Positions 35,276 through 44,305 of a stretch of DNA of 52,294 nt are shown here, piece by piece. Source of the stretch: Verrucomicrobiota bacterium (GTDB taxonomy: Bacteria > Verrucomicrobiota > Verrucomicrobiia > Opitutales > Opitutaceae); the NCBI GenBank assembly GCA_030604905.1, contig JAUVVA010000013.1, forward strand, positions 1 to 52,294. Direction: 5' to 3'. The position numbers and the translations under genes are program-made. The notes under the pieces are model-generated. The model searched no databases, was not told the DNA's origin, and worked only from the letters and a program-made list of their open reading frames with translations. The number at the start of each line of letters is the position of its first letter. Position 1 is the first letter of the stretch.

Positions 35276-35968
35276 ATGGACCAGCCTCTCGACGCCCTCC
35301 AAGCCCGCCTCGGCCACCGCTTCGCCCGGCCCGCGCTCCTGCTTGAGGCCCTCACCCACCCTTCCTTTCTCAACGAAAACCCAGGGGCCGGTCCGCAAAA
35401 CCAGCGCCTCGAGTTCCTGGGGGACGCGGTGTTGCAGTTGATCGTCACCGACGCCCTCTACGCGCTCTTCCCCGCCGAGCCCGAAGGCGCGCTCAGCCGT
35501 CGCCGCTCCATCCTTACCAAGGGACGCTGCCTCACCCAGCTCGCTCTCGAGCTCGGGCTCGACACCGCGCTGCGCCTCGGCGGCAGCGAAGACACCCCCG
35601 CCGGACGCTCCCGCCCCTCCAATCTCGAGGACGCCTTCGAGGCCTTGGTGGGGGCCCTCTATCTCGACGCGGGCCTCGAGCGCAGCCGCGCGCTCGTGCT
35701 CGCCGCCTACGGTCCGCTCGAACCCCGCCTCGCCGCCGGCAGCGTGGTCGACAACCCCAAAGGACGCCTTCAAGAGCTGGTGCAATCCCTCCCCGAGGCT
35801 GCCCCCCTCCGCTACGAAACGCAGCAGAGCGGCGGTCCCGACCACGACCGCGAATACCATTCCCGCGTCCACCTCGGCGAACACTGCCTCGGCGAAGGCC
35901 GCGGCGCCTCAAAAAAAGCCGCCGAGGAACAAGCCGCCCGCCAAGCCCTCGCCCACTTGTCTAAGTAG
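35276..35968 (+). CDS. rnc: Ribonuclease III
   Basis: 230 residues. RNase III signature region NQRLEFLGDAVLQLI (~residues 42-56), with Gln where many enzymes have Glu in NERLEFLGD; the catalytic Glu-Asp positions in LEFLGD and EDAFEALVGALYLDAG are intact. The C-terminal dsRNA-binding domain has NPKGRLQELVQ and GRGASKKAAEEQAARQAL. It processes rRNA and double-stranded RNA. 359 bp of noncoding sequence follow. Confidence 0.95.
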   Translation: MDQPLDALQARLGHRFARPALLLEALTHPSFLNENPGAGPQNQRLEFLGDAVLQLIVTDALYALFPAEPEGALSRRRSILTKGRCLTQLALELGLDTALRLGGSEDTPAGRSRPSNLEDAFEALVGALYLDAGLERSRALVLAAYGPLEPRLAAGSVVDNPKGRLQELVQSLPEAAPLRYETQQSGGPDHDREYHSRVHLGEHCLGEGRGASKKAAEEQAARQALAHLSK

Positions 35969-36327
35969 ACGCGCAGCTTCCTAGCCTGAAGCAGCGGCCG
36001 CTTGGCCCGCGGTGCTACCCCGCGAAGCCCAGCGAAATCCGCTCAATGCCCGCGCCTGGAGCCGCGCTGGATCTGGGACCTTCCCCGATCCCCCGGCTCC
36101 GGGCCCGGTCCCCGCGGAGCTCGGCCCAAATTCGCGCCCGGGCTGGCCGGACACCCACCGGGCAAACGCGCCCCCGGCCTCCGCCAGCCCTCGCCCCATG
36201 GCAGCACCAACCCACGCGGACTATCGTCTCGGCTCACGGTCAAGCCCACGTCTCCGTGCGGCGCGGCCATCAACCGAAAGCCCAAACCCCCAGGACGATC
36301 CTCGTCCCCACTCCGCAGAACCACACC
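35969..36327. other. Noncoding gap after rnc
   Basis: 359 bp, GC-rich with several short self-complementary stretches (for example around 35994-36020), but no convincing terminator with a T run, promoter or RNA gene. The frame of the next gene is open through much of it, but its translation looks arbitrary. Confidence 0.5.
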
Positions 36328-37173
36328 ATGAAAACCCAACACCTCACCTCGTTGATCGCGTTTGGCGCCCTCCTGCCCCTGACCGCCCTCGGACAAACCA
36401 ACCGCGACACGGACCGCGAGCGCCAGGAGCGCTGGCGCGCCACCGAGCCCTCCGGCGAAACCCAGACCCCCTCCGGCGCCGGCGCCATCGACCGCCGCCC
36501 CGGCCACAATTCGCCCCACTACGCCCCCGGTCAGCAGACCACCCGCGACGGCGCCGCCGGCCTCGGCCAAGGCCGCGACGACGACCGCCAGCGCCAGGGC
36601 CAGCAGCAATACGGCCAGCAGCAGCGCCAGCACGGCCAGCAGCAGCAGATCGGCGCCGCCGGTGCCGGCATGGGCCAAGGCCAGATCGAGCGCCTCTCCT
36701 CCAACGAGGTCGACCAGCGCCTGACCGCCAGCTCCATCATCGGCAAGCGCATCGTCGACCGCGAGGGCCAGGACGTCGGCCGCATCCGCGACATCGGCCT
36801 CAGCTCCGTCGTGCCGCAGCTCTCCGAGCGCGACCAGCAGGGCACCCAGGCCCGCACCCAGCGCACCGAGACCGGCCAGCGCAACCAGCCCCAGGCTCAA
36901 GCCCAGACCCAGAACCGCGCCGGCACCGGCATCCAGGGCGGCGTGCAGATCGGCCAGGGCGACCAGCAGCAGTGGGGCGCCAGCGCCGGCGTCGGCAGCG
37001 GCGAGGCCAAGGTCTTCGTGCAGCCGGATCGCGCCCTCGGCGCCCGCGGCGACATGGTGGCCATCCCCGCCAGCCAGCTCCGTCGCGATGGCGACAACTT
37101 CCGCATCGACATGTCGCGCGACCAGCTCCGCAACCTCCTCGCGGACTCCGACCGCGTGACCCAGACGCGCTAA
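36328..37173 (+). CDS. Secreted PRC-barrel-like protein with Gln-rich segments
   Basis: 281 residues from ATG 36328. Signal peptide [20 protein letters not shown], cleaved near LGQ. Then a charged, Gln/Gly-rich region (~70-115) with repeated QQQYGQQQ-like units. A PRC-barrel-like start follows ([20 protein letters not shown], ~133-152), interrupted by a ~65-residue Gln/Thr/Gly-rich insert, after which the barrel resumes ([20 protein letters not shown]) and ends [11 protein letters not shown]. Function unknown; periplasmic or surface. Followed by an intrinsic terminator 60 bp downstream. Confidence 0.8.
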   Translation: MKTQHLTSLIAFGALLPLTALGQTNRDTDRERQERWRATEPSGETQTPSGAGAIDRRPGHNSPHYAPGQQTTRDGAAGLGQGRDDDRQRQGQQQYGQQQRQHGQQQQIGAAGAGMGQGQIERLSSNEVDQRLTASSIIGKRIVDREGQDVGRIRDIGLSSVVPQLSERDQQGTQARTQRTETGQRNQPQAQAQTQNRAGTGIQGGVQIGQGDQQQWGASAGVGSGEAKVFVQPDRALGARGDMVAIPASQLRRDGDNFRIDMSRDQLRNLLADSDRVTQTR

Positions 37174-37232
37174 AACTTGGGAAACACACGCGGCCCCTCC
37201 GGCCGCTCGCCATCCGTCCAAAGATCAGGGAA

Positions 37233-37259
37233 AGCCGGGGCCTCGCGCCCCGGCTTTTT
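37233..37259 (+). terminator. Intrinsic terminator
   Basis: agccggggc (37233-37241), a 5-nt loop and gccccggct (37247-37255), then TTTTT. A perfect 9-bp GC-rich stem placed after the PRC-barrel-like gene. Confidence 0.88.
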
Positions 37260-37387
37260 CGCGCCCGGCCGTCCCCGCCACCTACTTCAGCGGCCGCCGC
37301 GCCGAGGCGCTTAACCCGCTCCTCGGCCCCACAAAAGGCGGCCCACCCGGCTTGCCGTGCGGCACGCCGCCTGCATGGTCGCGCCTC

Positions 37388-38215
37388 GTGCCCAGCCTCC
37401 GCCGCCTCTTCGTTCTACTCCCGCTTCTGCTTCTGGCCGCCTGCTCGCGCGACGCCCGGCGCGCCGACACCCCCTACGGCACCGGACCCGAGGGCCTCCC
37501 CGATCTCGGCGGCCGCCGCATCATCGTCGCCCTCGAAAACGGCTACGTGCCCTTCAGCTACCTCCGCACCGACACCCGCGAGCCCGTCGGCTGGGACTAC
37601 GACGCCCTGCGCGAGCTGGGCCGCCGCCTCAACTTCCGGCCCGAGTTTCGCGAGGTCGCCTGGGACTCCCTGATCCAGGGCGTGGCCACCGGCCAGTTCG
37701 ATATCGCCGGCGACGGCATCACCATCACCCCCGAGCGCGCGCAGGTGGTGGACTACTCCACGCCCTACCTCACCATCCGCCAACGCCTCCTCGTGCGAGC
37801 CGACGAGACGCGCTTCAGCGACATGGCGAGCTTCGCCGCCCGCACCGACACCCGCATCGGCGCGCAAAAGGGCAACACCAACTACCAGGCCTCCGAAAAA
37901 CTCGTCGGCCCGCGGCGCGTCGTCGCCTTCGACGGCTTCGGCGAGCTGATCCAGGCCCTGCTCACCCGCGACGTCGACGCCGTCATCGTCGACGACATCA
38001 CCGGCTACGGCTTCGTCCGCATCCACCAAGGCCGCCTCCGCCTCACTGCCGACGCGCTGGAGGAGCAGGAGCTCGGCTTCATCTTCCCGCGCGGCTCCCC
38101 GCTGCGCGAGGCCGTCAACGCCGCCCTCGAGGCCATGCGCGCCGACGGCACGCTCGAGCGCATCAACGCGCGCTGGTTCTCCGAGACCGCCGCCCCGCCC
38201 GCCGCCCCGGAGTAG
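37388..38215 (+). CDS. Polar amino-acid ABC transporter, substrate-binding lipoprotein
   Basis: 275 residues from a GTG at 37388, chosen because it gives a short lipoprotein signal, [19 protein letters not shown], with lipobox LAAC; a TTG at 37352 is the alternative. Family-3 periplasmic binding protein landmarks: [41 protein letters not shown] and a C-terminal [20 protein letters not shown]. It delivers an amino acid (which one cannot be told) to the permease encoded next. Confidence 0.92.
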   Translation: MPSLRRLFVLLPLLLLAACSRDARRADTPYGTGPEGLPDLGGRRIIVALENGYVPFSYLRTDTREPVGWDYDALRELGRRLNFRPEFREVAWDSLIQGVATGQFDIAGDGITITPERAQVVDYSTPYLTIRQRLLVRADETRFSDMASFAARTDTRIGAQKGNTNYQASEKLVGPRRVVAFDGFGELIQALLTRDVDAVIVDDITGYGFVRIHQGRLRLTADALEEQELGFIFPRGSPLREAVNAALEAMRADGTLERINARWFSETAAPPAAPE

Positions 38216-38276
38216 ACCGCCGCGACCGCGCTGAGCCCGCTCGTCACCCCGCCCTCGCCCCCGCCCCACCCCGCCC

Positions 38277-39086
38277 ATGATCGGCCCCGACGGCGCCCTC
38301 GTCCGCGAAAACCGCTCGCCCCTCTCCCGCGCGCCCTGGTGGCTGCTCGCCCTGCTCCTCGGCGCCGCCGTGCTCGGCTGGCAGCTCGTCACCGACGAGC
38401 TCTACGTCGACATCTTCCGGCGCCTGCTCTCCGGCCTCGGCGTCACCGTGCTCGTCACCCTGCTCGCCGCCCCGCTCTCGCTTTCGCTCGGCCTGCTCGC
38501 CGCGCTGGGCCTCGTATCCGAGAATCCCCTACTGCGCCAGCCCGCCCTGCTCTACGTGCAGGTGGTGCGCGGCGTGCCCGTGCTCGTGCAGATCTTCGCC
38601 GTCACCTTTGTGCTCGTGCCGCTCGCCATCGACGCGGCGCAGGCGCTCGGCCTCTTCCCGCAGCTCCGCCCCGCCGACGTGCCGATGATGGCGCGCGTCG
38701 TCCTCGCCCTCATCCTCGCCTACGGGGCCTTCACCGCCGAGACCCTGCGCGGCGGCCTCACCTCGCTGCACCGCGGGCAGGCCGAGGCCGCCCGCGCGCT
38801 CGGCCTCTCCCGCGGCCAGGCCCTCCGGCACGTGCTCCTGCCGCAGACTCTCCGCCGCGTGCTCCCCACCCTCGGCAACGACCTCATCTGCCTCCTCAAG
38901 GACTCCTCGCTCGTCTCCGTGCTCGGCGTGCGCGACATCACCCAGGAGGCGCGCCTCTTCACCAGCGCCACCTTCCGCTACACCGAGACCTACGCGATGG
39001 TCGCCTTCTTCTACCTCGCGCTCGCCCTCCTCATCGCGCTCCTCGTCCGCGGCCTTGAGCGCCGCTTCCGCCGCCATGCCGCCTGA
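38277..39086 (+). CDS. Polar amino-acid ABC transporter permease
   Basis: 269 residues. About five to six membrane segments, with HAAT-family hallmarks: GLGVTVLVTLLAAPLSLSLG, YVQVVRGVPVLVQIF and the EAA loop EAARALGLSRGQALRHVLLP, followed by LICLLKDSSLVSVLGV. It starts 61 bp after the binding protein and overlaps the ATPase gene by 11 bp. Confidence 0.94.
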   Translation: MIGPDGALVRENRSPLSRAPWWLLALLLGAAVLGWQLVTDELYVDIFRRLLSGLGVTVLVTLLAAPLSLSLGLLAALGLVSENPLLRQPALLYVQVVRGVPVLVQIFAVTFVLVPLAIDAAQALGLFPQLRPADVPMMARVVLALILAYGAFTAETLRGGLTSLHRGQAEAARALGLSRGQALRHVLLPQTLRRVLPTLGNDLICLLKDSSLVSVLGVRDITQEARLFTSATFRYTETYAMVAFFYLALALLIALLVRGLERRFRRHAA

Positions 39087-39837
39087 CGCCGCCCCGCCCG
39101 TCCTCGAGGCCCGCGGCCTCGCCAAACGCTTCGGCGCCCTCGCCGCGCTCGACGACGTCTCGCTCGCCATCCGCCCCGGCACCGTGACCGCCATCCTCGG
39201 CCCCAGCGGCTCGGGCAAATCCACCCTGCTGCGCTGCCTCAACTTTCTCGTCGTGCCCGACGCCGGCGAGGTCCTCCTCGACGGCCGCCCGGCCGACCCG
39301 CGCCACGATCACGCGCTCAACGCCCACCGCGCCCGCGTCGGCATGGTGTTTCAGCAGTTCAACCTCTTCCCCCACCTCCGCGTCCGCGAAAACGTCGCGC
39401 TCGCCCCGCGCGTCGTGCGCCACCTCGCGCCCGCCGCCGCCCATGCCCTCGCCGAGCGCCACCTCGTCCGCGTGGGCCTCGCCGACAAGCTCGATGCCCA
39501 CCCCGGCGAACTCTCCGGCGGCCAGCAGCAACGCGCCGCCATCGCCCGCGCCCTCGCCATGGAGCCCGCCGTGCTCCTCTTCGATGAGCCCACCAGCGCG
39601 CTCGACCCCGAGCTCACCGGCGAGGTGCTCGCCGTCATGCGCCAGCTCGCCGCCGAGCACACCACGATGGTCGTGGTCACCCACGATGTCTCCTTTGCCC
39701 GCGCCGCGGCCGACACCCTCGTCTTCATGGATGCCGGCAAGATCGTCGAGCAGGGCCCGCCCGCCGAGCTGCTCGACGCCCCGCGCACCGAGCGCGCGCG
39801 CCGCTTTTTCCAAACCCAAGGTCGATCCGGCGCCTAG
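39076..39837 (+). CDS. Polar amino-acid ABC transporter ATPase
   Basis: 253 residues from ATG 39076 (an earlier in-frame start at 39055 would deepen the overlap). Walker A GPSGSGKST, Q-loop VFQQFNLFPHLRVRENV, signature LSGGQQQRAAIARAL, Walker B VLLFDEPTSALDPEL and H-loop VTHDVSFAR. Completes a PAAT-type import operon with the two preceding genes. Confidence 0.96.
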   Translation: MPPDAAPPVLEARGLAKRFGALAALDDVSLAIRPGTVTAILGPSGSGKSTLLRCLNFLVVPDAGEVLLDGRPADPRHDHALNAHRARVGMVFQQFNLFPHLRVRENVALAPRVVRHLAPAAAHALAERHLVRVGLADKLDAHPGELSGGQQQRAAIARALAMEPAVLLFDEPTSALDPELTGEVLAVMRQLAAEHTTMVVVTHDVSFARAAADTLVFMDAGKIVEQGPPAELLDAPRTERARRFFQTQGRSGA

Positions 39838-39890
39838 GCCGCGCGCTGCGCTCCGGCCAAGGCGCCGCGTCGGCTGCTCTTCGCGGCTTG

Positions 39891-39930
39891 CTCCGTGCTC
39901 TCCGTGTCTGCGCTCCGTGTTCTCCGTGTC
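39891..39930. repeat. Short ctccgtg repeat
   Basis: Four copies of CTCCGTG at 39891, 39900, 39913 and 39922 (spacings 9, 13, 9) in the convergent gap after the ABC operon. Function unknown. Confidence 0.55.
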
Positions 39931-39966
39931 CCCACAGCCAGCCCCGGAGCCTCGGTGCCTAGACCT

Positions 39967-41598
39967 TTATACCTCGTTCTCGCTCTCGTTCTCGCTCACG
40001 ATCTCAAACCAATCGAAATCCGCCGGCGCCTCGCCCGGGCCGCTGTTTTGCGCGCAGAGCACGGCGTAGCCGCCGGTGAAGCCCCACAGGTCGCCGTCGC
40101 GCATGCGCTCGTCGGAGATAATCGTGGCGTCAAACACCCCCGGCACCGCCTGCCACTCGCCGCCGTCCGGCGCCCATGCGAAGCGCAACTCGCCGTCGCG
40201 CATGCGCGCCTCCAGCCGCAGAGGCCCGCTCGGCGGCAGCGCGATCTCCATCGCCGGGCCCAGGTCTTTCGCCAGATCGGTCACGCGCACGCGCAGCACG
40301 CGCCCGCCCGCGTCGTCGCCGCCCACCTCGAGGTAGATGTGCTGCATCCCGCAGTAATACCACGCGAGCCCGGCCGTCTGCCACCAGCCCCGCGGTTGAA
40401 AATCGAGCCGCGTGCGCGCCACGCATCGATGATGCGTCAGCCGCACGCCCGCCAAGCTCTGCTCGAAATCGCAGCGCAGCGAGTAGCGCCCGCGAAGGCG
40501 CAGCCAGCCCGGGCGCTCGGCGAGCGAGAGCCACGATTCCTCCGCCGGTTCGCGCAACGTGTTCCACTCCGGGTGTAGCGCGGCCCCGTCGAACTCGTCG
40601 CGAAAACGAGGACGGTAGGGCTGCGCCTGCGCCTCGCCAGCCGCACCGGTCGCGTCGCCCGCGCCACGCACCTCCACGGTCTCGGCCGGCGAGTTGCCGC
40701 CGCCGCGCAGTCGCGGCCAGTCGCCCTCCGGCCAGTCCAGCGCCTGCAGCGCCGTCTCGCGCCCCAGGATGCAGCGTCCGTGCTCGCCCCGCGGCCGCGC
40801 GCACAAGTGCGCCAGATACCAATCGCCCGCCGGCCCCTGCACGAAGGAGCCGTGCCCGGCTTTTTGCAGCGCGAGCTCCGGGCGCTGATCGGCCGTGAGG
40901 ATCGGATTCTGCGGATGCACCTCGTAGGGACCGGTGATCGCACGGGAGCGCGCGACCGTGACCGCGTGCTCGCGCCCCGTGCCGCCCTCGGCCGTGACCA
41001 GCCAATACCAGCCGTCGCGCTTGTAGAGATGCGGCCCCTCGGTGACCCGCAGCGGGGAGCCGCGGAAGATGTTCACCGGCTCGCCGAGCAGACGGCCGGC
41101 CCGCGCGTCATATTCCTGGAGCACGATCCCGGCGAAAGGATGCCGCCCCGGGCGCGGGTCCCAGAGCTGGTTGAGCAACCACTTCCGCCCGTCCTCATCA
41201 TGGAAAAGCGAGGGGTCGAAGCCGCTCCGGTTGAGCACCACCGGATCGGACCAAGGCCCCTCGACGCGCTCGGCCGTGACGAGGTAGTTGGTCACGTCCT
41301 TGAAGGCGCCGTTAAAGCCCTTCACGTCGGAGTAGATCAGCCAAAACCGGCCGTCGGCGTGGCTCAGCGCGGGAGCCCACACGCCGCCCGAGGGCGCGTT
41401 GCCCCGCATGTCGAGCTGCTCGCGGCGGGTGAGCGCGTAGGCGGCGTGCTCCCAGTTCACGAGGTCGCGCGAGCGATGGATGCGCACGCCCGGCCACCAC
41501 TCGAAGGTCGAGGTCGCAAGGAAGAACTCGTCGCCCGCGCGGCAGATGCACGGATCGGGGTGAAAGCCAGGAAGGACGGGGTTGGTGACAAGCGCCAT
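39967..41598 (-). CDS. GH43 beta-xylosidase / arabinofuranosidase-type glycosidase
   Basis: 543 residues from ATG 41598 (MALVTNPVLPGFHPDPCICR). Five-bladed propeller motifs: base Asp in FHPDP, pKa-modulating Asp in FDPSLFHDEDGRKWLLN, acid Glu in VTEGPHLYKRDGWYWL. The C-terminal ~190 residues form a second beta-sandwich, as in family XynB enzymes (YRPRFRDEFDG, WYYCGMQHIYLEVGGDD). No signal peptide, so intracellular. The last residues SENESENEV are encoded by a 12-bp tandem repeat (39973-39996), suggesting repeat growth into the 3' end. Divergent from a LacI gene with operator-like palindromes between them. Confidence 0.92.
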   Translation of the reverse strand: MALVTNPVLPGFHPDPCICRAGDEFFLATSTFEWWPGVRIHRSRDLVNWEHAAYALTRREQLDMRGNAPSGGVWAPALSHADGRFWLIYSDVKGFNGAFKDVTNYLVTAERVEGPWSDPVVLNRSGFDPSLFHDEDGRKWLLNQLWDPRPGRHPFAGIVLQEYDARAGRLLGEPVNIFRGSPLRVTEGPHLYKRDGWYWLVTAEGGTGREHAVTVARSRAITGPYEVHPQNPILTADQRPELALQKAGHGSFVQGPAGDWYLAHLCARPRGEHGRCILGRETALQALDWPEGDWPRLRGGGNSPAETVEVRGAGDATGAAGEAQAQPYRPRFRDEFDGAALHPEWNTLREPAEESWLSLAERPGWLRLRGRYSLRCDFEQSLAGVRLTHHRCVARTRLDFQPRGWWQTAGLAWYYCGMQHIYLEVGGDDAGGRVLRVRVTDLAKDLGPAMEIALPPSGPLRLEARMRDGELRFAWAPDGGEWQAVPGVFDATIISDERMRDGDLWGFTGGYAVLCAQNSGPGEAPADFDWFEIVSENESENEV

Positions 41599-41684
41599 CC
41601 GACCAGTTGGGCACGCCCGCACCCGCCCCGTCAGCCCAAATCCCACGCTCCCGCCCAAGCGCCTCGCCCTCACTTGCGTGCATT

Positions 41685-41733
41685 TTTGTGCACAAATTCT
41701 TGACCAGCCCAAATCCCTGCACATAACTGCACA
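41685..41733 (+). promoter_or_regulatory. LacI-type operators and promoter between GH43 and lacI genes
   Basis: Perfect palindrome TTTGTGCACAAA (41685-41696) and a direct repeat TGCACA-N4-TGCACA (41718-41733). On the plus strand TTGACC (41700-41705), 16 bp, then CATAAC (41722-41727) form a promoter-like pair whose start would fall at about 41734, next to the ATG at 41735. Different in sequence from sites 1-4, so probably recognised by the local LacI. Confidence 0.62.
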
Positions 41734-41734
41734 C

Positions 41735-42784
41735 ATGGCCGTTGACCAAGAAGAGATCGCCCGTGCGCTTTCCCTCTCGCGCTCGACCGTGTCGCGCTCC
41801 CTCTCCGGGCACCCTGCGATCCACCCCGAGACCCGCGCCCGCGTGCTCGCCGTCGCCAACGACCTCGGCTACCGCATGCGCGAGCACAACCGCGGCCGCC
41901 GCGCCGCCCCGCAGCGCGTGGCCACCATCGGCGTGCTCATCGCCACCCAGTCCTTCGCGCACAGTCCCCACCCCGAGGCGGGCCAGGAAATGCTCGCCGG
42001 GCTCAGCGACGCCGCCTCCGCGCGCGACACGGTGCTCGACACCCACTTCATCCACCCCGAGGCCGCCGCCTCCCTCGCCGATCCCGAGGCGCGCCCCTCC
42101 GGCTGGCGGGACCGCCTCTGGCGCGGCGCCATCCTGATCTACCAACACGCCCCCGAGTCCGTCGCCGCCCTCGCCCGCGAGATGCCCGTCGTCTCCCTCG
42201 TCCACCAATACCCCGAGCCCTCCCTCGACTGCATCGACACCGATCCGGCCCACGGCATGGACCTGCTCGTCGCCCGCCTGCTCGCCGCCGGCCACCGGCG
42301 CATCGGCTTCGTCAACCGCGTCTACCGCGGCGCCCAGCCCTCCTGGATCTACGCGCGCTTCGCCGGCTACGTCCAAGCCCTCACCAAGCAGGGCCTGCCC
42401 TTCCTCCCGGACGCCGTGCTCAACGTGCTCTCGGGCCCCCGCACGCCTAACGAGGCCCTCGCCGACGCGATCCTCCGCATCCGCGACCAGCAGCGGGTCA
42501 CCGCCTTCGTCTGCGGCGCCGACCACCAGGCCTTCATGGTCCAGCGCCTCCTCGCCGAGCGCGGCGCGCGCGTGCCCGCCGAGCTCTCCATCACCGGCTT
42601 CGACGGCACCCCCCTGCCCCCCGGCCTCCCCGAGCTCACCACGATCCGCAATCCCCTCCGCGAGATGGGCGTCGCCGCCTTTCGCCGCCTCTTCAACCGC
42701 ATCCAGGACCCCGGCCAGCCCGTCCGGCACATCCTGCACCAAGGCAGGCTCGTCCCCGGCGCCACCGTCGCGCCTCCGCCCTGA
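41735..42784 (+). CDS. LacI-family repressor of the xylosidase locus
   Basis: 349 residues from ATG 41735. HTH EEIARALSLSRSTVSRSLSG, then a hinge-like LGYRMREHNRGRR and an effector domain with ATIGVLIATQSFAHSPHPEA, LIYQHAPESVAALAREMPVV, GHRRIGFVNRVYRG, TAFVCGADHQAFMVQRLLA and ITGFDGTPLPPGLPELTTIR. Divergent from GH43 across 136 bp, so it likely regulates that gene and itself. Possibly also controls the downstream PEP-CTERM and pseudopilin genes (38 bp to the next start). Confidence 0.93.
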   Translation: MAVDQEEIARALSLSRSTVSRSLSGHPAIHPETRARVLAVANDLGYRMREHNRGRRAAPQRVATIGVLIATQSFAHSPHPEAGQEMLAGLSDAASARDTVLDTHFIHPEAAASLADPEARPSGWRDRLWRGAILIYQHAPESVAALAREMPVVSLVHQYPEPSLDCIDTDPAHGMDLLVARLLAAGHRRIGFVNRVYRGAQPSWIYARFAGYVQALTKQGLPFLPDAVLNVLSGPRTPNEALADAILRIRDQQRVTAFVCGADHQAFMVQRLLAERGARVPAELSITGFDGTPLPPGLPELTTIRNPLREMGVAAFRRLFNRIQDPGQPVRHILHQGRLVPGATVAPPP

Positions 42785-42821
42785 TTTCCCGCCGCCGCTT
42801 TCAAATCAACCTCGCCCCAAA

Positions 42822-43535
42822 ATGAAACTCCGCCCGCCCTACGCTTACCCGGCCGCCGTCGTGCTCGGCTTCGCCCTGCTCGCCTCCCCCGCCTCCGCCA
42901 CCGTCCTCTACTTCCAGGACTTCAACACCCCCAACTCCGCCACCCCGCTATCCACCTTCGGCTGGAGCACCTTTAGCGGCGGCACCCCGGCCCCCACCGT
43001 GGTCAGCTCGGGCACCACGACCGGCGGCATCTTCAACACCGAACGTGTCGCCCACATCAACCTCAACACCACCGACTCCGCCAGCAGCTGGTTCGGCGGC
43101 CTGCGCTACACCTATGGCACGGCCCTCCCCACCCTCGACCTCTCGCTGCTCTCCTTCACCGCCAATGTATACGCCGGCGGCAGCGTCGGCCCCCGCGGTG
43201 ACGTCACCCTCCGCATCGAGTCCTCGGCCAACAACTGGATCGGCTGGACCATCTCCGGCACCACCCTCACCCAGACCAACGGCATCGTGGCAGGCGGCCT
43301 GCTCTCCCAGGCCACCCACTCGCTCGGCACCTTCAATCCCAACGCCACCTCCTTCAACCTCGTGCTCGCCTTCGCCAACGTCGGCACCTGGGGCAACGAC
43401 TCGAGCAACATCATCGCGATCGACAACGTCAGCCTCCAGGTGATCCCCGAGCCCGCCTCCGCCGCCGCCCTCTTCGGCGCCCTCGCCCTCGGCGCCGCCG
43501 CCGCCCGCCGTCGCCCCCGCCCGCTGCGGGCGTGA
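42822..43535 (+). CDS. PEP-CTERM surface protein
   Basis: 237 residues. Signal peptide MKLRPPYAYPAAVVLGFALL...ASA; beta-sandwich domain (VLYFQDFNTPN, ASSWFGGLRY, VTLRIESSANNWIGWTISG, NIIAIDNVSLQV); C-terminal IPEPASAAALFGALALGAAA and RRRPRP. Exosortase-type sorting is expected. The domain resembles that of the next gene product, which lacks the PEP-CTERM tail. Confidence 0.9.
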   Translation: MKLRPPYAYPAAVVLGFALLASPASATVLYFQDFNTPNSATPLSTFGWSTFSGGTPAPTVVSSGTTTGGIFNTERVAHINLNTTDSASSWFGGLRYTYGTALPTLDLSLLSFTANVYAGGSVGPRGDVTLRIESSANNWIGWTISGTTLTQTNGIVAGGLLSQATHSLGTFNPNATSFNLVLAFANVGTWGNDSSNIIAIDNVSLQVIPEPASAAALFGALALGAAAARRRPRPLRA

Positions 43536-43614
43536 TGCACGCCCTCCCCGTCGCCCCTCCGTCCCGGATCTTCTCACCGCACCCTCCGACGCCCGGCCCC
43601 GCGCCCGCCCCACC

Positions 43615-44232
43615 ATGCGCCCTCCGTCCATAGCCCGCTTTCTCGTCGCCGCGCTCGCGCTCTTCGCCTTCGCCCCGGCCGATCTTCCCGCCACGCCCGC
43701 CGCCACGCCCACGCCCCACGGCGGCGCCAGCTTCGCCGACGCCGCCAACCTCTCCGACGTCGGCTGGCGAAACTTCATCGGCCAGACCCGCGGCCGCGTC
43801 GCCAACCGCACCGGCCTCACCCTCGCCGGCCGCCCCCGGCTCCGCGCCGCCTTCCTCGCCATCGAGCCGCGCGACGCCGAAAACTGGTTCGCCGGCCTCG
43901 CCACCGACCTCAAGCGCCTGCCCCCCGGCGTATCCCCCGATCGGATACGCATCCGCGGCAAAGTCGCCGCCTCCAAGCCCGGCCCCGTCGTCGTCCGCCT
44001 CGAGTCCGCCCCCGGCCACTGGCTCGGCTTCGCCTTCACCGCCCACGGCAACGAGGAGTGGCTGAGCTTCGACTGGCCCCTCTCCGAGGCCATTTCCCAG
44101 GGCCGCTTCAATCTCGCCGCCGATGAGCTCCGCCTCGCCGTCGCCTTCCGCGACACCTCCGGCCCCGTCTGGTCCTCCCCCGGCGAAAACACCCTCTACG
44201 TCGCCGAGCTCTTCGTGACCGTCCAACCCTGA
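43615..44232 (+). CDS. Secreted beta-sandwich-like protein, no anchor
   Basis: 205 residues with a signal peptide (MRPPSIARFLVAALALFAFA). Segments NWFAGLATDLKRLP, VVVRLESAPGHWLGFAF, GRFNLAADELRLAVAF and NTLYVAELFVTVQP align with the PEP-CTERM protein just upstream, so the two are probably diverged duplicates. Function unknown; sugar binding is plausible. It carries an exact GTATC-N9-GATAC word at 43930. Confidence 0.78.
   Translation: MRPPSIARFLVAALALFAFAPADLPATPAATPTPHGGASFADAANLSDVGWRNFIGQTRGRVANRTGLTLAGRPRLRAAFLAIEPRDAENWFAGLATDLKRLPPGVSPDRIRIRGKVAASKPGPVVVRLESAPGHWLGFAFTAHGNEEWLSFDWPLSEAISQGRFNLAADELRLAVAFRDTSGPVWSSPGENTLYVAELFVTVQP
43930..43948. repeat. 19-bp GTATC-N9-GATAC palindrome (exact)
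   Basis: GTATCCCCCGATCGGATAC, in frame as GTA TCC ... ATA, both codons rare in these genes. Confidence 0.5.
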
Positions 44233-44305
44233 GGACCGCGCCCCTCCCGGCCACGCACCCGCCCCAGCCCCCGCCCCCCCGATCCCCTCCCCCTCTCCCC
44301 GCCCC

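Noticed and set aside
36043-37221. Minus-strand open frame (392 codons) opposite the PRC-barrel-like gene
   Set aside because: Leu/Ala/Val-rich mirror of a Gln-rich gene; it runs across the intergenic gap with no motif.
41599-41859. Upstream extension of the GH43 gene
   Set aside because: It would overlap the divergent LacI gene and its operators; the family start MALVTNPVLPGFHPDP is at 41598.
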